This document shows positions 58,638 to 64,000 of a stretch of DNA of 64,000 nucleotides, piece after piece. Each line of letters opens with the position of its first letter. The stretch's first letter is position 1. The DNA comes from Ardenticatenaceae bacterium (GTDB lineage: Bacteria > Chloroflexota > Anaerolineae > Promineifilales > Promineifilaceae). The notes beneath the pieces are model-generated. The model worked only from the letters and a program-made list of their open reading frames with translations, did no database searches and was not told where the DNA came from. Made by a program: the position numbers and the translations under genes. Location of the stretch: the NCBI GenBank assembly GCA_020634235.1, contig JACKCB010000001.1, forward strand, positions 1,364,001 to 1,428,000. Reading direction: 5' to 3'.

Positions 58638-60644
58638 TTACGCCTTCAGATATTTATCCATCCAGCGCGCCATATGCTGCAAGCGCGCCACGCGCCGGTC
58701 GGTGCGGCCGCCGCGCGACAGGCCGTGCGACTCCTCCGGGAAGAGGACCAGTTCCGTATCCACGCCCAGCTTCTTCAGGGCCACATACACCTGCTCGCCC
58801 TGCTCCAGGTTGCAGCGGAAGTCCCGTTCGCTGTGGATGATGAGCGTGGGCGTTTTGGCATTGCCAATGCCCGAAATCGGCGATTGTCGCCAGTAGTTCT
58901 CCAGGTTCTCCCACGGCGTTTCGTTGCCCCAGGCGCGCGTCCAGATCCAGTTGAAGTCGCTGGACCCCCACATGCTGATCAGGTTGCTCACCAGCCGCTG
59001 GGCGCAGGCCGCCTTAAAGCGGTCGGTGCGGCCGATGATGGTGGTGGTCATGTAGCCGCCGTAGCTGCCGCCGGTCACACCCATGCGGGCCGTATCAATG
59101 TAGGGCTGCCGGGCCATGTAATCGGCCCAGGCCATCACGTCCTCATAATCGACTGTGCCCCAGTTGTTGGCAATGGCCAGGGAGTGGGCATTGCCATACC
59201 CCTGGCTGCCGCGCGGGTTGCTGAAGTAGACCACATAACCCTGGGCGGCCAGGTAGTAGAACTCGTGCATGAAGCCGTAGCCGTATTGCATTTGTGGCCC
59301 GCCGTGGATTTCCAGGATGGAGGGGTAGCTCCCGGCCGGGTCAAAACCCGGCGGTTTTAAAATCCAGCCCTGCAACTCGTACCCATCCTGCCCCTGGAAC
59401 TGCACCTCCTCAATCTGGCCCAGGTCCAGCCGCCCCAGCAGCTTCTCATTCAGCCGGGTCAACGGCCGGGCTGTGCCACTGGCCACATCGTGCAGCCACA
59501 CATTGCCGGGGTCGGTCATATTGGCGTGCGTGTAGGCAATTTTGCTCTGCGCCACGTCAAAGCTGAAGGGGCCGCTTAGCTGGCCATCGATGATGGTTTG
59601 CAGCGCCCCGCCCTCACGGGGCAGAGCAAAGTAAGGTTGCCCCCCCCGGCGGCTGGCGGTGAAGTAGATGGTCTGGCTGTCGACGGACCAGACCAGCGGC
59701 GTCATGGCCGGTGAGCCGACCACGTCGCCCAGGGTGGTGCTGGAGAGGTGCAGGTCATGGTCACGGCTGATGTTGCGGGCGCTGCCCCCCCCGGCCGGGA
59801 CCACATACAAACAACTGTTTTGCCCAAACTGCCCTTCCATCTCCCGCCCCAGGTAGGCAATCCACTGCCCGTCGGGCGAGTAGCTGGGCATCCACTTGCC
59901 CAGTTGGTGATCATTCTCAATCTGGGTCAGCTCGCCGCCCCCGGCCGGGATGGTATACAGCTCCGCCCGGTCCGGGTCAAAATCGGGATTCTCGGTGCGC
60001 GTGGAGGCAAACAACAGCTGCTGCCCATCGGGCGACCAGGTTGGCGCGCCCTCCTCATAGGCCAGGCCATCGGTCAACTGCTTCGCCTTGCCGTTTTTCA
60101 CCTTCACCACCCAGATGTGCCAGCGCTCCTGCGGCAAATAGCCCGCGCCATCCATCTTGTAGAAGACCCGCGTGATGTGCCGCTGCACCATGCCCAGCTT
60201 CTTCTTCTGCTCATCCTTTTCCCGCTCAATCGCTTCCTGGTCCTTCTTGCGGAACAGGCAAGCCAGGCGCGTGCCGTCCGGCGACCATTCGAAGCCGGCA
60301 AAGCTACCTTGCATCTGGGTCACCGGCCGGGCTTCGCCCCCCGCCAGGGGAATCAGGTAAATCTGGGACTCCTGACCATTGCCCCGGTTAGACAGGAAAG
60401 CGATTTGCGTTCCGTCCGGGGACCAGCGTGGGTGGTTGTCGCTGTGGTCGCCATAGGTAAACTGGCGCGGCTGGCCACCACCGGTGGGCACCAGCCATAG
60501 GTTGGTGTACTTCTTCTCGCTCTTGCGATCCACGCGCTGCACGCAGTAGACCACCTGCTGCCCATCGGGCGAGATTTGCGGGTCGGATACAACTTGAAAA
60601 CGGTAAAGGTCGGTTGCCTTAATCGGGCGGGGTTTCCTGGCCAT
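58638..60644 (-). CDS. S9-family serine peptidase (prolyl oligopeptidase / acylaminoacyl-peptidase type)
   Basis: 668 residues with no signal peptide. The N-terminal ~390 residues are a TolB/WD40-like beta-propeller of repeated 'SPDGxxI/LAF/Y' blades ('SPDGQQVVYCVQ', 'SPDGTQIAFLSNR', 'SPDGTRLACLFR'). The C-terminal hydrolase has 'LEIHGGPQMQYGYGFMHEF', the nucleophile serine in 'GVTGGSYGGYMTT', Asp in 'IHSERDFRCNLEQGEQ' and His in 'EESHGLSRGG'. It releases N-acyl amino acids or dipeptides from peptides. AAGGAGAG precedes the ATG. Whether it acts on the product of the neighbouring ATP-grasp cluster is open. Confidence 0.93.
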   Translation of the reverse strand: MARKPRPIKATDLYRFQVVSDPQISPDGQQVVYCVQRVDRKSEKKYTNLWLVPTGGGQPRQFTYGDHSDNHPRWSPDGTQIAFLSNRGNGQESQIYLIPLAGGEARPVTQMQGSFAGFEWSPDGTRLACLFRKKDQEAIEREKDEQKKKLGMVQRHITRVFYKMDGAGYLPQERWHIWVVKVKNGKAKQLTDGLAYEEGAPTWSPDGQQLLFASTRTENPDFDPDRAELYTIPAGGGELTQIENDHQLGKWMPSYSPDGQWIAYLGREMEGQFGQNSCLYVVPAGGGSARNISRDHDLHLSSTTLGDVVGSPAMTPLVWSVDSQTIYFTASRRGGQPYFALPREGGALQTIIDGQLSGPFSFDVAQSKIAYTHANMTDPGNVWLHDVASGTARPLTRLNEKLLGRLDLGQIEEVQFQGQDGYELQGWILKPPGFDPAGSYPSILEIHGGPQMQYGYGFMHEFYYLAAQGYVVYFSNPRGSQGYGNAHSLAIANNWGTVDYEDVMAWADYMARQPYIDTARMGVTGGSYGGYMTTTIIGRTDRFKAACAQRLVSNLISMWGSSDFNWIWTRAWGNETPWENLENYWRQSPISGIGNAKTPTLIIHSERDFRCNLEQGEQVYVALKKLGVDTELVLFPEESHGLSRGGRTDRRVARLQHMARWMDKYLKA

Positions 60645-60712
60645 CGGGTCTCTCCTTGTTAGATATATGCCTAATGATAGCCCGTTCCGGCCGGGGAGGC
60701 TACCTCAGAAAC

Positions 60713-60752
60713 AAAAAGAGCGTGGCCCAATCCTGAAGACCGGGCCACGCTC
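60713..60752 (-). terminator. Intrinsic terminator of the A2M-like gene
   Basis: On the minus strand an 11-bp stem GAGCGTGGCCC / GGGCCACGCTC (60718-60728 with 60742-60752) is followed by TTTTTGTTT, 22 nt after the stop codon at 60774. Confidence 0.85.
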
Positions 60753-60773
60753 ATGTTTGCGGGTCGGGGGCGC

Positions 60774-63700
60774 TTACTCGGCGATAGTGAACAAGAGCCC
60801 CTCACTGCGGCCAAACACCTCCGGGAAGAATTCCTGGCGGGCCGTGGCCGGCATCACCTGGAACTCACCGGGAATGCTGGTTTGCAGGAAGTAGGTATAT
60901 TGATACGTCCCGGCCGGGAGGTAATTACTGCTAAACACCACCTTCTCATCCCGGAACTGTATCTGGTTGAAGAACCACCAGCCCCAATAGCCGTAGGGCA
61001 CATCCTCACCCGTCCGCTCAACCCCGGCGGCAAAGTCCGCTCCGGTGATGTTCAGGTTCGGATTCAGCGCCTCGGCCCCGGCCGGGATGGGATCTTCCAC
61101 CACCACATACACCAGGTCCGTTGGCGCAACCACCGTCAAGACCACCCGCACCTGCTGCCCCGCCGCAATCTGCGTAATCGGTTCACAGGTCTCCGTCGTC
61201 GGGTCACAGGCCGCATCAAAGTACGTCCGGGCCACCGTGATGCCCCGGCTCACCGCCCCCACCGTCTCCGCGCGCAGGTAAGCATCCAGGTGGGTGGTGT
61301 AATACATCCGGCCGGGACCCGCCCCACGCTCGTAGGTAAAGAAACTAATGTCATCAGCCGGCAAGCGGCTGAGGGCCACCGACAGCGCTGTCGTCTCCGT
61401 CAGGTTGTCGGCCGTGAACTGGCCGCTCTCCAGAGCCACACCATTCACGCCCAGCGTATACGCGTAATCCGCCTGCAATTCACCCGTGGCCGTGGCCCAA
61501 TCGGTGAGAGCCACCACACTCCAGGCCGTCTCAAACGGCGTCGTCCAGACAGACGCCGTCCGCGAAGACATCAGCCAGCGCACCGCCGAGGCCGCCAGCG
61601 GATTCTCCGGGTCCAGGTTGGCCAGGGCGCTAATCACCACCGCCGTGCCACGAATATCCGAACTCAGGTTACGCACGTCCGGCGTGGCATCTTCCCAATG
61701 CGCCCCCGTGGCACTAACAATGGCCAGGCTGTTCAAGTCTGAGAGCAAGTTGGCCACGTTGTCATTGTCCGGCTGGCCGGCCAGGTCATAGGCCAGGGCC
61801 AGGTAAGCGCGGGCATACGGGTCCAACAGCTCCCGCTGGTCGGCTACCAGCGCATCCAGGTCAGCCACATCGGCACGCTGCCAGGTCGCCAAAACATACA
61901 GGAAAAACGCCTGCCGGTTTACCGCGTAGCGGCTGGATATGCGCGTTGGAGGCACAATATCCAGCGTGGCCAGCGCCCGGTCTATTTTGACGGCTGACAC
62001 GTCGTAGCCGGCCCGATCGGCCAGCGCCAGCCCATACAGCACGTAAGCGGTCAGGTACGGGTCGGCCTCATTACTGGCACAGAAGCCCCAACCGCCGTTG
62101 GCCTGCTGCAATTGCGCCAGCCGGTTAATGGCCGGCAGGATCAGCGCGTCCAGCCGCGCCTCCAGCCCTTCGTCGGGCCGGTCCAGTTCGCGCAGGGCCA
62201 GCGCCGTACTTGCGTTGGGCAGCAAGGCATTGACCACGCCGTGAGCGCAGGCCAGCGTCAGGTCACCCGTTTCCACGGCATCCAGCGTCTCGAAGATGGC
62301 CCCGGCCAGCGAACCATTCACCCGCACTTCAACGGTGCCCCGGCGCGTGTCCAGGTTTTCTGGCAGCAGGATAGCTTCTACCTGCTGGCCAGCCTCATCC
62401 AGAACGCCGGAGGTACCCACCAGGTCTTCCGCGTCATAACGGTAGACGGGCAGAATCTGGTCTGGGCCAAAGCCAAAGGTGGGTTTGGTGGCGTCGCGGT
62501 AGTCACCGCCGGCGGCGCGGAAGGTCAGGTCCACAAAGGTCACGTCATCCACGGTTACGGGCCAGCGCACTAATTGCTGCCCCCCGGCCGGGACCGTCAC
62601 CGCCTGTTCGGCCGCGCCTTGCAGCGTCAGGCCCACCGCTTCCAGGCTCACATTCACCTCCAGGGCGGCGGCGGTATTGTTGTTCACCACCGTGCCAATT
62701 TGCAGCGTGTCGCCCACGGTGAAGAAGCGCGGCGTTACCGGCCGCAGCAGCAGCGGCAGCGTGGCCACCACATCCACACTAGTCTGTCCCACCAGCGTAT
62801 CGGCCGTCACCGCCTTGCTGCTCAAGCGCCAGGTTGTCACGCTGTCGGGCAGGGGGATGTCTACCGTGGCTGTGCCATCGGCCCCGGTAATCAGGCTGGC
62901 CTCCCAGAAGGCCGTGTCGGGGAAGTCGCGGCGCACATCTTCGTCTTCTTCCAGCGCCCGGCCGGAATCCAGCGCGCCTTCGCCGCCGCCGCCGCCACCA
63001 TAGCCGCCGCTCTCTTCCGGAATCTCCACTTCCAGCCCTTCGCCAGAGATAAACAACCCGCTGCCTGTCTGGCTGCGATAGGGCTGCCGGGCGTAGAATG
63101 TCTCGCCGATGGGCGGCGCGTTATCGTCGGCCAGGGTCAGCACGGCCAGGTCGACCAGGGCCAGGGAGACGCTGGCTTGCACCGGATTGCCGGCGTAATC
63201 GGTGGCTCGAATTTCGTAGCTAACGGTGTCACCCGGCTGCAGGACGTCTGTCTGCGGTGTCAGGCTCAGGTTTAGCAGCAGCCGCTCTGGCGACACTTGC
63301 AGCTCGACCACGCCCATGCGAATGTCGGCGTAGCGGTTGGTCTCATCAACGCCTTTCACCACCACAATGGTGACGAAGGCATTGGGGGCCAGGTCGGGGG
63401 TGATGGGGATCTCCACCGTGTCGCTGTTGCCGGTGAGAGTAACCAGTTCCTGGTCTAGCAGGTTGCCGCGTTCAATGGTGACCCAGGCCTGCACCTCGCC
63501 CTCAAAGGGGGATTGCACCAGGATGCGCGCCGTGTCGCCCACGTTGTAGTTGGGCTTGTCGGGCGTCAGGTCCATGCGCCGCTCGCGCGGGTCGGTGCGC
63601 CAGGGCACGTAGTTTTCATCGGCGACCCACAGGTAGGTGCTGCTGGTTTGGGTGCGCCCGGCCGGGTCGGTAACCGTCGCCACCGCGCGGTAGGTGCCGC

Positions 63701-64000
63701 CCACATCGGGCACAAAGAGGACCTGCGCTTCGCCCTGGCCGTCCGTGGTGGTCGTTACCCGGTCCACTTCGGTGTCAATAGGGGTGTAAACGCTCTGGTA
63801 ATAGCCATAGATGCGTTCGCGGCTGTATTCGTAGGTGCGCTCGTAGAAGACGACTTCTACCTGGCTGTTGGGCACGGGGGCGCGGTCCCAACCCACGGTA
63901 ATCAGGTCGACGGCGGTGTCCTGGCCGGCCATGCCCAGGTAGTCGGCCGGCATGATGCCCACGTAGGTGGTAGCATCGTGCATGACCACTGCCGCGCGGG
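60774..64000 (-). CDS. Alpha-2-macroglobulin-like protein, C-terminal part (5' truncated)
   Basis: At least 1074 residues; the frame is open to the window edge and bacterial A2Ms are usually 1500-1900 residues. Macroglobulin-type beta domains ('DLTPDKPNYNVGDTARILVQSPFEG', 'YEIRATDYAGNPVQASVSLALVD') are followed by the A2M domain ('FPDTAFWEASLITGADGTATVDIPLPDSVTTWRL'). A helical thioester-type domain ('LQQANGGWGFCASNEADPYLTAYVLYGLALA') and a receptor-like end follow. At the position of the CxEQ thioester motif the sequence is 'LACAHGVV': the Cys is kept but Glu and Gln are replaced. It would trap or restrain proteases without covalent attachment. A Gly-rich loop (GGYGGGGGGEG) lies mid-protein. 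Confidence 0.87.
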   Translation of the reverse strand, partial: RAAVVMHDATTYVGIMPADYLGMAGQDTAVDLITVGWDRAPVPNSQVEVVFYERTYEYSRERIYGYYQSVYTPIDTEVDRVTTTTDGQGEAQVLFVPDVGGTYRAVATVTDPAGRTQTSSTYLWVADENYVPWRTDPRERRMDLTPDKPNYNVGDTARILVQSPFEGEVQAWVTIERGNLLDQELVTLTGNSDTVEIPITPDLAPNAFVTIVVVKGVDETNRYADIRMGVVELQVSPERLLLNLSLTPQTDVLQPGDTVSYEIRATDYAGNPVQASVSLALVDLAVLTLADDNAPPIGETFYARQPYRSQTGSGLFISGEGLEVEIPEESGGYGGGGGGEGALDSGRALEEDEDVRRDFPDTAFWEASLITGADGTATVDIPLPDSVTTWRLSSKAVTADTLVGQTSVDVVATLPLLLRPVTPRFFTVGDTLQIGTVVNNNTAAALEVNVSLEAVGLTLQGAAEQAVTVPAGGQQLVRWPVTVDDVTFVDLTFRAAGGDYRDATKPTFGFGPDQILPVYRYDAEDLVGTSGVLDEAGQQVEAILLPENLDTRRGTVEVRVNGSLAGAIFETLDAVETGDLTLACAHGVVNALLPNASTALALRELDRPDEGLEARLDALILPAINRLAQLQQANGGWGFCASNEADPYLTAYVLYGLALADRAGYDVSAVKIDRALATLDIVPPTRISSRYAVNRQAFFLYVLATWQRADVADLDALVADQRELLDPYARAYLALAYDLAGQPDNDNVANLLSDLNSLAIVSATGAHWEDATPDVRNLSSDIRGTAVVISALANLDPENPLAASAVRWLMSSRTASVWTTPFETAWSVVALTDWATATGELQADYAYTLGVNGVALESGQFTADNLTETTALSVALSRLPADDISFFTYERGAGPGRMYYTTHLDAYLRAETVGAVSRGITVARTYFDAACDPTTETCEPITQIAAGQQVRVVLTVVAPTDLVYVVVEDPIPAGAEALNPNLNITGADFAAGVERTGEDVPYGYWGWWFFNQIQFRDEKVVFSSNYLPAGTYQYTYFLQTSIPGEFQVMPATARQEFFPEVFGRSEGLLFTIAE

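Overview
The window is about 64 kb of GC-rich bacterial chromosome. It carries housekeeping and metabolic genes and no recognisable phage, transposon, integrase or CRISPR. The gene repertoire suggests a Chloroflexota (Anaerolineae-like) bacterium: a fused E1 2-oxoacid dehydrogenase, an EtfD-like membrane iron-sulfur reductase, KorAB, a DUF1385 protein, lipoproteins and PT-rich exported proteins, and an extracellular PKD protein with a hydrophobic C-terminal tail. The assignment is inference; no rRNA is present to confirm it. GTG and TTG starts occur, and several promoters have clear sigma-70-type -10 boxes.

Layout. 1-2474: end of a large secreted PKD-repeat protein. 2.6-7.7 kb: a PLP desulfhydrase/deaminase, a GNAT acetyltransferase, a GT39-like membrane glycosyltransferase and a membrane-anchored clan GH-A hydrolase. 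7.7-8.2 kb: a divergent intergenic region with a 48-bp perfect palindrome. 8.2-18.5 kb: oxidative metabolism, with an EtfD-like protein, fused E1, E2 and, after a lipoprotein and an SH3-like protein, E3. A tRNA-Val(GAC) follows. 18.9-26.3 kb: a probable operon with two membrane SPFH-like proteins, a TPR protein with a duplicated domain, a PfkB kinase, a phytol/dolichol-kinase-like protein and a HAD phosphatase. 26.4-29.2 kb (minus): malate dehydrogenase, a TPR/HTH protein and a DUF1385 membrane protein. 29.5-34.8 kb: a GntR regulator, an anchored hypothetical, KorAB and a cysteine-free uracil-DNA glycosylase homologue. 34.8-39 kb: a methyltransferase, DoxX, a luciferase-like oxidoreductase and the PLP synthase PdxST. 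39-41.5 kb: MutS2. 41.9-46.6 kb: a complete polyamine-type ABC importer (PotABCD-like) whose PotB has an extra membrane domain. 46.7-53.7 kb (minus): a CocE hydrolase, a class A PBP, a MaoC hydratase and release factor 1. 54.1-58.6 kb: an esterase-like hydrolase followed by three different ATP-grasp ligases. 58.6-64 kb (minus): an S9 peptidase and a partial alpha-2-macroglobulin-like protein.

Two things stand out. First, the esterase plus three ATP-grasp genes look like an uncharacterised pathway that makes a peptide-like or amide-linked metabolite. Second, the 10-bp palindrome CCCGGCCGGG is spread through the whole window, about 90 exact copies by my manual count. It lies in genes and between them, in spacers, and in hairpins at several gene ends. 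It behaves like a highly iterated palindrome comparable in kind to cyanobacterial HIP1.
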